Assembly (NCBI GenBank): GCA_031993545.1
Contig: DAMAHZ010000007.1
Coordinates: forward strand, 1 to 64,000
DNA length: 64,000 nt
Reading direction: 5' to 3'
Origin: UBA1535 sp002323775
GTDB lineage: Bacteria > Bacillota > Clostridia > Tissierellales > Sedimentibacteraceae
A program made the position numbers and the translations under genes. Under the pieces are notes generated by a model that was not told the origin of the DNA, made no database searches, and worked only from the letters and a program-made list of their open reading frames with translations. Of the stretch, positions 32,932-41,697 are shown one piece after another (position 1 is the stretch's first letter; each line of letters opens with the position of its first letter).

Positions 32932-33243
32932 ATGCACGTTAAGAAAGGCGATAAAGTTGTAATTATTGCAGGTAAAGACAAGGGCAAATCAGGTAAAGTA
33001 CTTACTTGTTATCCAAAAGACAATAGAGTTATTGTTGAAGGCATAAATATGGTTACTAAACACAAAAAAGCTAGCAGAGATATGCAGCAAGCTGGAATAG
33101 TACACAAAGAAGGCTCTGTCAATGTATCAAATGTTATGATTTATTGCAATAAATGCAAGCAAGGCGTAAGAACAGAAAAGAAAGTTTTAGATAATGGCAA
33201 AAAAGTTAGAGTATGTAAGAAATGTGGCGAAACATTCGAATAA
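32932..33243 (+). CDS. rplX: 50S ribosomal protein L24
   Basis: 103 residues. KOW motif GDKVVIIAGKDKGKSGKV at the start; the C-terminus has two CxxC pairs (CNKC, CKKC) that could bind zinc. ATG 32920 abuts the ribosome site, so ATG 32932 is used. Confidence 0.96.
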   Translation: MHVKKGDKVVIIAGKDKGKSGKVLTCYPKDNRVIVEGINMVTKHKKASRDMQQAGIVHKEGSVNVSNVMIYCNKCKQGVRTEKKVLDNGKKVRVCKKCGETFE

Positions 33244-33266
33244 TACTCGAAAGGAGGTACATGTAG

Positions 33267-33809
33267 ATGGCTTCAAGATTGCTTGAAACATATAAAAATA
33301 AAGTAGTGCCGGCACTTGTTGAGACTTTTAAATATGAAAGTGTAATGCAGGCACCAAAGATAGACAAAATAACAATTAACATGGGAGTTGGCGAGGCTAA
33401 GGATAATGCAAAATTCTTAGAATCAGCTGTTGAAGAAATGGCTTTGATATCTGGTCAAAAACCTGTTACAACAAAGGCAAAGAAATCTGTATCTAACTTC
33501 AAAATAAGAGAAGGTATGCCAATAGGATGCAAGGTTACTCTTAGAGGAGAAAAAATGTATGAATTTCTCGATAAGCTAGTAAACATATCATTGCCAAGAG
33601 TTAGAGATTTTAGAGGAGTATCAAAGACTTCATTTGATGGAAGAGGAAACTATGCTTTAGGTATCAAAGAACAATTGATTTTCCCAGAAATCAACTATGA
33701 TAAAATAGATAAATTAAGAGGTATGGACATAATTATAACGACAACTGCTAACACAGATGAAGAAGCAAGAGAACTATTAAAATTAATGGGAATGCCTTTT
33801 AGTAAGTAA
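33267..33809 (+). CDS. rplE: 50S ribosomal protein L5
   Basis: 180 residues: INMGVGEAKDN, RDFRGVSKTSFDGRGNYALG and MDIIITTTANTDEEARELL. L5 contacts 5S rRNA and the P-site tRNA. Confidence 0.98.
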   Translation: MASRLLETYKNKVVPALVETFKYESVMQAPKIDKITINMGVGEAKDNAKFLESAVEEMALISGQKPVTTKAKKSVSNFKIREGMPIGCKVTLRGEKMYEFLDKLVNISLPRVRDFRGVSKTSFDGRGNYALGIKEQLIFPEINYDKIDKLRGMDIIITTTANTDEEARELLKLMGMPFSK

Positions 33810-33823
33810 TAGGAGGATTATGA

Positions 33824-34009
33824 ATGGCTAAAACATCTTTAAAAGTAAAACAAAGCAGAAAACAAAAGTTTTCTACAAGAGAGTATAGCAGATGTAAAAT
33901 TTGCGGAAGACCTCATGCTTATTTAAGAAAATTCGGTGTATGCCGTATATGCTTTAGAGAACTAGCTTACAAAGGACAAATACCAGGAGTAAAGAAAGCT
34001 AGTTGGTAA
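33824..34009 (+). CDS. rpsZ: 30S ribosomal protein S14, zinc form (type Z)
   Basis: 61 residues with Cys24, Cys27, Cys40 and Cys43 (CKIC, CRIC), the zinc-binding short form. AGGAGG precedes the ATG. Confidence 0.97.
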   Translation: MAKTSLKVKQSRKQKFSTREYSRCKICGRPHAYLRKFGVCRICFRELAYKGQIPGVKKASW

Positions 34010-34037
34010 AACGAGAGAATGGAAGGAGGTTACTTAT

Positions 34038-34436
34038 ATGGTAATGACAGATCCAATTGCAGATATGCTAACAAGAATTAGAAACGGTAATCATGCAAAA
34101 CACGAATTTGTAGATGTTCCTGCTTCTAAAATTAAAAAGGAAATAGCGACTATTTTATTAGAAGAAGGCTATATTAAAGGCTTCGATGTAATAGATGATA
34201 GCAAGCAAGGGATTATTAGAATAGAGCTCAAGTACGTGAACAACAAGGAAAGAGTAATAACAGGAATAAAGAGAATTTCTAAACCGGGACTAAGAGTTTA
34301 TGTTCAGAAAGAAGAAACTCCAAAGGTTTTAGGCGGATTAGGAATAGCAGTTATTTCTACATCAAAAGGAATTATGACAGATAGAAAAGCAAGAAAAACC
34401 GGAGTAGGCGGAGAGGTAATCTGCTACGTTTGGTAA
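34038..34436 (+). CDS. rpsH: 30S ribosomal protein S8
   Basis: 132 residues: TDPIADMLTRIRNGN and GLGIAVISTSKGIMTDRKAR. S8 is the spc-operon autoregulator in E. coli. Two in-frame ATGs (34038, 34044) are possible; the first is better spaced from AGGAGG. Confidence 0.97.
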   Translation: MVMTDPIADMLTRIRNGNHAKHEFVDVPASKIKKEIATILLEEGYIKGFDVIDDSKQGIIRIELKYVNNKERVITGIKRISKPGLRVYVQKEETPKVLGGLGIAVISTSKGIMTDRKARKTGVGGEVICYVW

Positions 34437-34550
34437 TAATCTATTTTACAAATAGATAGGGGTTAATTTAAACAAATTAAACCAATAATATTAAAATTTA
34501 AAACCAATTGATAAATCAATTAGTAGACAAAATAAGGAGGTGCTGTACAA

Positions 34551-35123
34551 ATGTCAAGAATAGGATTAAAGCCTATAAATCTGCCTAGCAATGTTGAGTT
34601 TAAGATTAACGACAGTAATTTTGTAACAGTTAAAGGACCTAAAGGAACTTTAGAGCAACAACTTTCTAAGTTGATGAAAATAGAAGTTTCTGAAGGACAT
34701 ATAAATATAGCTAGACCAAATGATGAAAAGATGAGCAGATCATTACATGGCTTAACAAGAACTTTATTAAACAATATGATTGTAGGCGTAACAGACGGAT
34801 ACGAAAAAGTTCTTGAAATTGTTGGTGTTGGATATAGAGCACAAAAACAAGGAAAGAAGCTTGTACTAAGCTTAGGATATTCCCATCCCGTTGAAATGGA
34901 AGATCCAAGCGGAATAGAGACAACAGTTGAACCTGGTACAGGAAAATCAACAGGTGGAGCTGATGTTACAGGTAAGATTGTAGTAAGAGGTATAGATAAA
35001 CAACAAGTTGGAAACTATGCTGCGGTAATTAGAGATTGGAGAAGACCAGAGCCATATAAGGGCAAAGGTATTAAATACTCTAACGAAGTAATTAGACGTA
35101 AAGCTGGTAAGACTGGTAAATAA
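34551..35123 (+). CDS. rplF: 50S ribosomal protein L6
   Basis: 190 residues, about ten more than usual. The conserved GYSHPVEMEDPSGIE is followed by an unusual segment TTVEPGTGKSTGGADVTGK (about residues 124-142) before the normal KIVVRGIDKQQVG; the insertion is Gly/Thr-rich. The C-terminal signature PEPYKGKGIKYSNE is intact. A 114-bp gap separates it from rpsH. Confidence 0.96.
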   Translation: MSRIGLKPINLPSNVEFKINDSNFVTVKGPKGTLEQQLSKLMKIEVSEGHINIARPNDEKMSRSLHGLTRTLLNNMIVGVTDGYEKVLEIVGVGYRAQKQGKKLVLSLGYSHPVEMEDPSGIETTVEPGTGKSTGGADVTGKIVVRGIDKQQVGNYAAVIRDWRRPEPYKGKGIKYSNEVIRRKAGKTGK

Positions 35124-35142
35124 CGGAAAGGAGTGAGTAATA

Positions 35143-35511
35143 GTGCTAAAAAAAGCAGTAAGAAATAAAAAAAGAGTTGAAAGGCACAACAAAATTAGAA
35201 ATAAAATTGTAGGAACTCCTGAGAGACCAAGACTGAATGTATTTAGAAGCTCTAAAAACATATATGCTCAAATTATAGATGATGCAGCTGGCAATACTAT
35301 TGTGCAAGCTTCAACAAAGGATAAGGAAATTTTAGAAAGAATTACTGAAATGACTAAAGTTGAAGCGGCTAAGCTTGTAGGAGCTGAATTAGCGAAAAAA
35401 GCACAAGAAAAAGGTATTAAATCTGTTGTGTTTGACAGAGGCGGATATTTATACCATGGCAGAGTAAAATCCCTTGCAGAAGGCGCAAGAGAAAACGGAC
35501 TTGATTTTTAA
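35143..35511 (+). CDS. rplR: 50S ribosomal protein L18
   Basis: 122 residues, GTG start. RLNVFRSSKNIYAQIIDD and FDRGGYLYHGRVKSLAEGAR are diagnostic. It binds 5S rRNA. Confidence 0.97.
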   Translation: MLKKAVRNKKRVERHNKIRNKIVGTPERPRLNVFRSSKNIYAQIIDDAAGNTIVQASTKDKEILERITEMTKVEAAKLVGAELAKKAQEKGIKSVVFDRGGYLYHGRVKSLAEGARENGLDF

Positions 35512-35526
35512 AAAGGAGGAAAGGCA

Positions 35527-36039
35527 ATGGAACAACGTGGACGTATTGATGCAAATCAAATAGAAGACATTAAAGAGAAAGTCATCAGCATAAACCGTGT
35601 TACTAAAGTTGTTAAGGGTGGTAGAAACTTTAGATTCAGCGTTTTAGTAGTTGTTGGAGACGAGAACGGCCATGTAGGTATAGGAATGGCTAAGGCTATT
35701 GAAATACCAGATGCTATAAGAAAAGCTATCCAAGATGCAAAGAAAAGAATGATTGAAGTGCCGCTTAGAGATACTACTGTACCTCATGAGATGATTGGAG
35801 AGTTTGGCGCTGGTAGAGTTCTTATAAAACCTGCATCGCAAGGTACTGGAATTATAGCTGGTGGACCTGTTCGTGCTGTATTAGAGCTTGCTGGAGTTAA
35901 AGACATAAGAACTAAGTCTCTTGGATCAAACAACCCAAGAAACATGGTTAATGCGACGATGGAAGCCTTAAAATCCCTTAAAAAACCTGAAGACGTAGCT
36001 AGAATCAGAGGGAAATCAGTAGAAGAGATTTTAGGTTAA
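35527..36039 (+). CDS. rpsE: 30S ribosomal protein S5
   Basis: 170 residues: RVTKVVKGGRNFRFSVLVVV, GHVGIGMAKAIEIPDAIRKA and AGGPVRAVLELAGVKD. It supports decoding accuracy. Confidence 0.97.
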   Translation: MEQRGRIDANQIEDIKEKVISINRVTKVVKGGRNFRFSVLVVVGDENGHVGIGMAKAIEIPDAIRKAIQDAKKRMIEVPLRDTTVPHEMIGEFGAGRVLIKPASQGTGIIAGGPVRAVLELAGVKDIRTKSLGSNNPRNMVNATMEALKSLKKPEDVARIRGKSVEEILG

Positions 36040-36052
36040 GAGGTGAACGTTA

Positions 36053-36229
36053 ATGGCAACAATAAAAATAAAACAAATAAGAAGCTTAATAGGTAAGACA
36101 CCTGCTCAAAGAGCAACAATTAAGGCTTTAGGATTAAGAAAAATAAATCATGTTGTTGAGCATGAAGATAATGCAGCTATAAGAGGCATGATTTTCAAGG
36201 TTAAGCATATGGTAGAGGTTGTAGAATAA
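36053..36229 (+). CDS. rpmD: 50S ribosomal protein L30
   Basis: A 58-residue ORF: MATIKIKQIRSLIGKTPAQR and ALGLRKINHVVEHEDNAAI, then GMIFKVKHMVEVVE. AGAGGTGA lies before the ATG. Position between rpsE and rplO is standard. Confidence 0.97.
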   Translation: MATIKIKQIRSLIGKTPAQRATIKALGLRKINHVVEHEDNAAIRGMIFKVKHMVEVVE

Positions 36230-36250
36230 AAACTATAAGGAGGTGTACAG

Positions 36251-36694
36251 ATGAAACTTCATGAATTAAAACCTAATCCTGGTAGTGTTAAAGAGAGAAA
36301 GAGATTAGGAAGAGGTACAGCTTCAGGACAAGGTAAAACAGGCGGCAAGGGACAGAAAGGACAAAATTCTCGTTCAGGCGGTGGTGTTAGACCAGGTTTT
36401 GAAGGTGGACAGATGCCTCTTTACAGAAGACTTCCAAAAAGAGGATTCACAAATATTTTTGCAACTCAGTATGCAGAGATAAATGTAGAAGTTTTAAATG
36501 ATATGTTTGAAGATGGAGCAATAGTTACTCCAAATCTTTTAAAAGAAACAGGTATACTAAAAAGACAGCTAGACGGTGTAAAAGTTTTAGGTAATGGTGA
36601 AATAACAAAAAAACTAACAGTAAAGGCAAATAAATTTAGTAAATCTGCAGTTGAAAAGATTGAAGCTGCTGGTGGAAAAGTAGAGGTGATCTAA
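36251..36694 (+). CDS. rplO: 50S ribosomal protein L15
   Basis: 147 residues: the Gly-rich N-terminal extension (GRGTASGQGKTGGKGQKGQ), then GFEGGQMPLYRRLPKRGF. Its stop is directly followed by the secY start codon. Confidence 0.97.
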   Translation: MKLHELKPNPGSVKERKRLGRGTASGQGKTGGKGQKGQNSRSGGGVRPGFEGGQMPLYRRLPKRGFTNIFATQYAEINVEVLNDMFEDGAIVTPNLLKETGILKRQLDGVKVLGNGEITKKLTVKANKFSKSAVEKIEAAGGKVEVI

Positions 36695-37972
36695 TTGTTT
36701 GAAACAATGAGAAATGCATGGAAGATACCTGATTTACGTAAAAAGATACTTTTTACACTTATGATGATATTGGTATATAGACTAGGAGCTGTTATACCAG
36801 TACCATTTATAAATCGTGAGGTAATTAAAAGTATATTTGAAAACTCAGGTCAAGGCGCAGGAATTTTAGATTTCTTTAACCTTATGGCTGGGGGTTCATT
36901 TAAGGACTTTACAGTATTTGCGCTTAACATTTATCCTTACATTACATCATCGATTATTCTTCAATTATTGGCAATAGCTTTCCCTAAGCTTGAAGAAATT
37001 TTCAAGCGTGAAGATGGAAAGAAAATAATGGGACAATGGACTAGATATATTACAGTTATATTGGCAGTAATTCAAGCTATAGCATATAGCGTAGGATTTT
37101 TCAATCAAGCTGTTATAGACAAAAGCTTTTTTGCAATGACAACTGTAGTCATAGTACTAACAGCGGGAACAGCATTTTTGATGTGGTTAGGGGAACAAAT
37201 AACAGAAAAAGGAATTGGAAACGGAATATCAATCATAATATTTGCAGGTATAGTATCAAGAATACCTCATGATATTGGACAGACAATTGCTTTGTTTAGT
37301 GTTGGAACGGTAAAAATTTGGGAAATATTAATCTTCTTAGTATTTGCATTCATTATCATAGTAGGAGTTATTGCTATTCAGCAAGCTGAAAGAAAGATAA
37401 ATGTTCAATATGCAAAAAGAGTAGTAGGAAGAAAAATGTACGGCGGTCAAAGCACTCATATACCTTTGAAAGTGCTTATGGCAGGAGTTATGCCAGTTAT
37501 ATTCGCATCAACATTCTTGCAAATACCACAGACATTAGCATTCTTTATTCCAAGTTGGAGTAATGGAATATCATACTGGTTTTCAATGAGCCCTGGAACT
37601 CCAGGTATTTGGATTTATTCAATACTGAACACACTTGTTATAATATTCTTTACTTACTTCTATACTGCTATACAATTCAATCCTTTTGAATATGCGAATA
37701 ATTTAAGAGATAATGGTGGATTTATACCTGGTATAAGACCGGGCAGACCAACAGCAGATTATTTGAAGAAGGTTTTGAATAGAGTAACGATTGTTGGAGC
37801 TGTAGCACTTGCTGTTATAGCAGCTACACCAACACTGGTTTTTGCTTTTACTAACTTAAAAGTACAGTTTGGTGGAACTTCATTATTAATCGCTACAGGT
37901 GTAGCTTTGGAGACAATGCAACAGATAGAATCTCAAATGATGATGAGACATTATAAAGGATTCTTAAAATAA
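36695..37972 (+). CDS. secY: Preprotein translocase channel subunit SecY
   Basis: 425 residues with ten membrane helices. TTG start at 36695 gives the usual FETMRNAWKIPDLRKKI N-terminus, with GAGGTGAT just upstream. The plug and loop regions (MAGGSFKDFTVFALNIYPYI; FTYFYTAIQFNPFEYANNL) are conserved. With SecE and SecG it forms the export channel. Confidence 0.97.
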   Translation: MFETMRNAWKIPDLRKKILFTLMMILVYRLGAVIPVPFINREVIKSIFENSGQGAGILDFFNLMAGGSFKDFTVFALNIYPYITSSIILQLLAIAFPKLEEIFKREDGKKIMGQWTRYITVILAVIQAIAYSVGFFNQAVIDKSFFAMTTVVIVLTAGTAFLMWLGEQITEKGIGNGISIIIFAGIVSRIPHDIGQTIALFSVGTVKIWEILIFLVFAFIIIVGVIAIQQAERKINVQYAKRVVGRKMYGGQSTHIPLKVLMAGVMPVIFASTFLQIPQTLAFFIPSWSNGISYWFSMSPGTPGIWIYSILNTLVIIFFTYFYTAIQFNPFEYANNLRDNGGFIPGIRPGRPTADYLKKVLNRVTIVGAVALAVIAATPTLVFAFTNLKVQFGGTSLLIATGVALETMQQIESQMMMRHYKGFLK

Positions 37973-38038
37973 AACTACTAAAGTAAAATGCCTACATGCA
38001 CAGACATGCAGACAATTATTAAAGAGGAGATTGCTGTA

Positions 38039-38686
38039 ATGATAGCTATATTGTTAGGACCTTCCGGTGCTGGAAAAGGCACTCAGGCGAAAGCAATAGT
38101 AAATGAATTTAATATTTTGCATATTTCTACTGGAGATATATTCAGAAGAAATATAGAGGAAGAGACAGAAGTTGGAAAAAAAGTAAAGAAATATCTTGAC
38201 GACGGAGCGTTAGTTCCGGATGATTTGACTATAGAAATTGTCAAAAATAGAATCTCACAGGATGATTGTAAAGATGGATTTTTACTAGACGGTTTTCCAA
38301 GGACTATTGAACAAGCAAATGCATTTGATAAATTGCTTAGTGATATGGGACAAAAATTAGACTATGTTGTAAATCTGGAGATAGATTTAGAGTTATTGAT
38401 AGAGCGTACAGCTGGTAGAAGAGTTTGTAAAAACTGCGGTCGCTCTTATCATGTAGTTTATAATAAACCAAAGCGTGAAGGTATCTGTGATGAATGCGGT
38501 GGAGAATTGTATCAAAGAAAAGACGACGTCAAGGAAAATGTAATAAAAAGACTTGATGTTTATACTAAACAAACAAAACCATTAATAGAATATTATACCA
38601 ATAAAAAGGTAATACTAAATATTGATGGTGATCAAACAATAGAAAAAGTAAGAAAAGACATAATTTCAGGATTAAGAGGCGAGTAA
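38039..38686 (+). CDS. adk: Adenylate kinase
   Basis: 215 residues: P-loop LLGPSGAGKGTQA, NMP-binding STGDIFRRN and DGFPRT. The LID domain carries a zinc site (CKNC and CDEC), typical of Gram-positive enzymes. The start at ATG 38039 follows AGAGGAG; the frame extends further upstream but without a fitting start. Converts AMP + ATP to 2 ADP. Confidence 0.97.
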   Translation: MIAILLGPSGAGKGTQAKAIVNEFNILHISTGDIFRRNIEEETEVGKKVKKYLDDGALVPDDLTIEIVKNRISQDDCKDGFLLDGFPRTIEQANAFDKLLSDMGQKLDYVVNLEIDLELLIERTAGRRVCKNCGRSYHVVYNKPKREGICDECGGELYQRKDDVKENVIKRLDVYTKQTKPLIEYYTNKKVILNIDGDQTIEKVRKDIISGLRGE

Positions 38687-38687
38687 T

Positions 38688-39437
38688 ATGATTATTATCA
38701 AGACTCAACGAGAAATAGAAATTATGAGGAAAGCTGGAAGGATAGTCGCAGGAGCGCATGATTTGGTCAAAAGACATATTAGACCGGGCATAAGCACTAT
38801 AGAGCTTGACAAGATGGTCGAAGAATATATCAGATCTTGCAATGCTATTCCTGCATTTAAAGGCTATAACGGTTTTCCTGCCTCAATATGCACATCTGTC
38901 AATGAGGAGGTTGTTCATGGAATCCCCTCTTCATCAGTTAAGCTAAAGGCTGGAGACATTATTAGTGTTGATATAGGCTCAGTGTTTGAAGGCTATGTTG
39001 GTGATGGAGCGAAAACATACCCAGTTGGCCAGATAGACAGTGAAAAGGAAAAACTAATTAAGGTCACAAGACAGAGTTTTTATGAGGGCATTAAGTATGC
39101 AAAACCTGGATTTAGATTGTCAGATATATCGCATGCTATTCAAACTTATGCTGAAAGCTTCGGATTTTCTGTTGTAAGAGATTTCGTAGGGCATGGTGTT
39201 GGAAAAAAAATGCACGAGGAACCTCAGATACCAAACTTCGGTAGTCCTGGTAAGGGTCCGAGGTTGCAAAAGGGCATGGTTTTAGCAATAGAGCCTATGA
39301 TAAATGCAGGAAAATATCATGTGAATATTTTAAGCAATGATTGGACTGTAGTTACACTTGATGGCAAACCATCTGCGCATTATGAGCATACAATTGCCAT
39401 AACAGATGGAGAACCGGAGTTATTGACTATATTGTAA
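38688..39437 (+). CDS. map: Type I methionine aminopeptidase
   Basis: 249 residues. The two-metal ligands are in SVDIGSVFEGYVGDGAK (both Asp), GHGVGKKMHEEP (His) and LAIEPMI/EHTIAI (Glu). It removes the initiator Met. Begins 1 bp after adk. Confidence 0.97.
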   Translation: MIIIKTQREIEIMRKAGRIVAGAHDLVKRHIRPGISTIELDKMVEEYIRSCNAIPAFKGYNGFPASICTSVNEEVVHGIPSSSVKLKAGDIISVDIGSVFEGYVGDGAKTYPVGQIDSEKEKLIKVTRQSFYEGIKYAKPGFRLSDISHAIQTYAESFGFSVVRDFVGHGVGKKMHEEPQIPNFGSPGKGPRLQKGMVLAIEPMINAGKYHVNILSNDWTVVTLDGKPSAHYEHTIAITDGEPELLTIL

Positions 39438-39448
39438 GAGGTGAATTA

Positions 39449-39733
39449 ATGGATACAACATTTGGTTTGCAAAAAGGTCAAGTTGTAAAATCGAAGGCAG
39501 GAAGAGACAAGAATAGGGTTTTTGTGATATTCGATATTATAGACGATAGCTTTGTTTTAGTTGTAGATGGTGACTTAAGAAAATTAAGCTCACCAAAGAA
39601 AAAGAAAATAAAGCATCTTATCGTTTATAATGCGATTTTAGAGGAATTTATCAATATGTTGAAAAGTAATCAAAAAATCAATGATGCTACTGTAAGAAAG
39701 CTCTTAGAGCCATTCTTGACAGATAAGCGTTAG
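39449..39733 (+). CDS. KOW-domain L14e/L6e-like RNA-binding protein
   Basis: 94 residues with a KOW-type start (LQKGQVVKSKAGRDKNRVFVI). This small protein is regularly found between map and infA in clostridia. Its role is not established; a ribosome link is inferred from family and place. Confidence 0.88.
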   Translation: MDTTFGLQKGQVVKSKAGRDKNRVFVIFDIIDDSFVLVVDGDLRKLSSPKKKKIKHLIVYNAILEEFINMLKSNQKINDATVRKLLEPFLTDKR

Positions 39734-39752
39734 AATGGGGGTTGAGAAATCA

Positions 39753-39971
39753 ATGTCCAAAAAGGATGTAATAGAAGTAGAAGGAAAAGTTCTCGAAGCT
39801 TTGCCAAATGCAATGTTTAAAGTTGTTCTTCAAAATGGACATCAGATACTTGCTCATATTTCAGGTAAACTGAGAATGAACTATATCAAAATCATTGAAG
39901 GAGACGAGGTTGCTGTTGAGTTATCACCTTATGATTTAACAAGAGGTAGAATAACTTGGAGGAAGAAGTAA
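39753..39971 (+). CDS. infA: Translation initiation factor IF-1
   Basis: 72 residues, MSKKDVIEVEGKVLEALPNA and HISGKLRMNYIKIIEGDEV with TRGRITWR. The ATG at 39753 gives the standard N-terminus; the frame is open upstream to 39735. Confidence 0.97.
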   Translation: MSKKDVIEVEGKVLEALPNAMFKVVLQNGHQILAHISGKLRMNYIKIIEGDEVAVELSPYDLTRGRITWRKK

Positions 39972-40004
39972 AGAGCATACCTTAAAGAAAGGAATGTGGT
40001 TGGA

Positions 40005-40118
40005 ATGAAGATAAGACCATCAGTAAAACCAATTTGTGAAAAATGTAAGATTATAAAAAGAAAAGGCAAAGTAATGGTAATTTGTGAAAATCCAAAGCAC
40101 AAACAAAAGCAAGGATAG
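40005..40118 (+). CDS. rpmJ: 50S ribosomal protein L36
   Basis: A 37-residue ORF: MKIRPSVKPICEKCKIIKRK with zinc ligands Cys11, Cys14, Cys27 and His32. AAAGGAATGTGG lies upstream. Confidence 0.97.
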   Translation: MKIRPSVKPICEKCKIIKRKGKVMVICENPKHKQKQG

Positions 40119-40213
40119 TACTAATATTGAAAAAAATATTAATTAGTATGAGCGCAAGATATCAAACTACAAAAACAAAAAGGTAAACGAAAAACGTAGG
40201 AGGTGTACGCTTA

Positions 40214-40582
40214 ATGGCCAGAATAGCTGGTGTTGACTTACCAAGAGATAAAAGAGTAGAAATAGGCTTAACTTATATATTCGGTATAGGAAGACCTACT
40301 TCAAGAAAAATACTCAAAATAACAGGTGTTAATCCTGATATAAGAGTAAAAGATTTGACAGAAGATGACGTAGCAAAATTAAGAGCAGAAATAGACAAAC
40401 ACCCTGTAGAAGGTGACTTAAGGAGAGAGATTTCTTTAAACATAAAGAGATTAAAAGAAATCAACTGTTACAGAGGCTTAAGACACAAAAAGGGATTGCC
40501 TGTAAGAGGACAAAATACTAAAAATAATGCAAGAACAAGAAAAGGTCCTAAAAAAATCGCAGGAAAGAAGAATAAGAAATAG
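40214..40582 (+). CDS. rpsM: 30S ribosomal protein S13
   Basis: 122 residues: ARIAGVDLPRDKRVEIGLTY and RGLRHKKGLPVRGQ with the basic tail TRKGPKKIAGKKNKK. AGGAGGTG upstream. First gene of the alpha part. Confidence 0.98.
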   Translation: MARIAGVDLPRDKRVEIGLTYIFGIGRPTSRKILKITGVNPDIRVKDLTEDDVAKLRAEIDKHPVEGDLRREISLNIKRLKEINCYRGLRHKKGLPVRGQNTKNNARTRKGPKKIAGKKNKK

Positions 40583-40594
40583 GAGGTGACTTAA

Positions 40595-40996
40595 ATGGCT
40601 GCAAAAAAACAAGTAAAAAATACAAGAGTTAGAAAAAAAGAACGTAAGAATATTGAAAAAGGTCAGGCTCATATTAAGTCAACCTTTAACAATACATTAG
40701 TAACATTGACTGATATGCAAGGAAATGCAATTTCTTGGGCAAGTTCAGGACAATTAGGATTTAAAGGTTCAAAGAAATCCACTCCATACGCTGCATCTAT
40801 GGTAGCTGAGCAAGCTGCTAAGGGAGCTATGGATCACGGTTTAAAAACAATAGAAGTATACGTTAAGGGACCTGGTGCAGGAAGAGAAGCTGCTATAAGA
40901 TCATTGCAAGCAGCTGGTTTAGAAGTAAGCATGATAAAAGATGTTACTCCAATACCTCACAATGGCTGTAGACCGCCTAAACGTAGAAGAGTATAG
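40595..40996 (+). CDS. rpsK: 30S ribosomal protein S11
   Basis: 133 residues: HIKSTFNNTLVTLTDMQGN, KGPGAGREAAIRSLQAAGL and PHNGCRPPKRRRV. Confidence 0.98.
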   Translation: MAAKKQVKNTRVRKKERKNIEKGQAHIKSTFNNTLVTLTDMQGNAISWASSGQLGFKGSKKSTPYAASMVAEQAAKGAMDHGLKTIEVYVKGPGAGREAAIRSLQAAGLEVSMIKDVTPIPHNGCRPPKRRRV

Positions 40997-41014
40997 GAAA
41001 GGTGAGGTGAAAAG

Positions 41015-41638
41015 ATGGCAAGATATACTGGACCTGTATGCAGACTTTGCAGAAGAGAAGGACTTAAACTATACTTAAAGGGTGACAGATGTTATACTGA
41101 TAAGTGTTCTATTGGTAGAAGAAATTCTGCTCCTGGTCAGCACGGACAAAATAAAAAGAAACTTACTAACCACGGTATACAGTTAAGAGAAAAGCAAAAG
41201 GTTAAGAGATATTATGGTGTATTAGAAGGACAATTTGCTGAATATTTCAATATTGCTAATAAAATGCAAGGAGTAACAGGTAATAATCTATTATCTCTAT
41301 TAGAGCAAAGATTTGATAATGTTGTTTATAGATTAGGCTTTGCTGCTTCAAGAGCTGAAGCAAGACAATTAGTAGTACATGGACATTTTACACTTAATGG
41401 TAAAAAAGCTGATGTACCTTCTATGATTCTTAAAGTAGGCGATGAAATAGCTGTTAAAGAAACAAGCAAAAGCCTGCCTAAGTTCAAATCTATAGTTGAA
41501 AACCATAAAGTTACTGTGGCTCAATGGTTACAAGTAGAGCCTGATAATTTTAAGGGTAGAATAATAGCTATACCTACTAAGGCAGATATAGAATTACCGA
41601 TTGAAGAACATCTAATTGTTGAGTGGTACTCTAAATAA
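41015..41638 (+). CDS. rpsD: 30S ribosomal protein S4, zinc form
   Basis: 207 residues. Cys9, Cys12, Cys26 and Cys31 form the N-terminal zinc site, and an S4 RNA-binding fold includes RLGFAASRAEARQLVVHGH. S4 nucleates 30S assembly and regulates its operon. Confidence 0.97.
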   Translation: MARYTGPVCRLCRREGLKLYLKGDRCYTDKCSIGRRNSAPGQHGQNKKKLTNHGIQLREKQKVKRYYGVLEGQFAEYFNIANKMQGVTGNNLLSLLEQRFDNVVYRLGFAASRAEARQLVVHGHFTLNGKKADVPSMILKVGDEIAVKETSKSLPKFKSIVENHKVTVAQWLQVEPDNFKGRIIAIPTKADIELPIEEHLIVEWYSK

Positions 41639-41697
41639 TGACTAATTTAAGAATTATTACCCTCGACATAATAATAAAAATCTAAGGAGGGTTTGGG

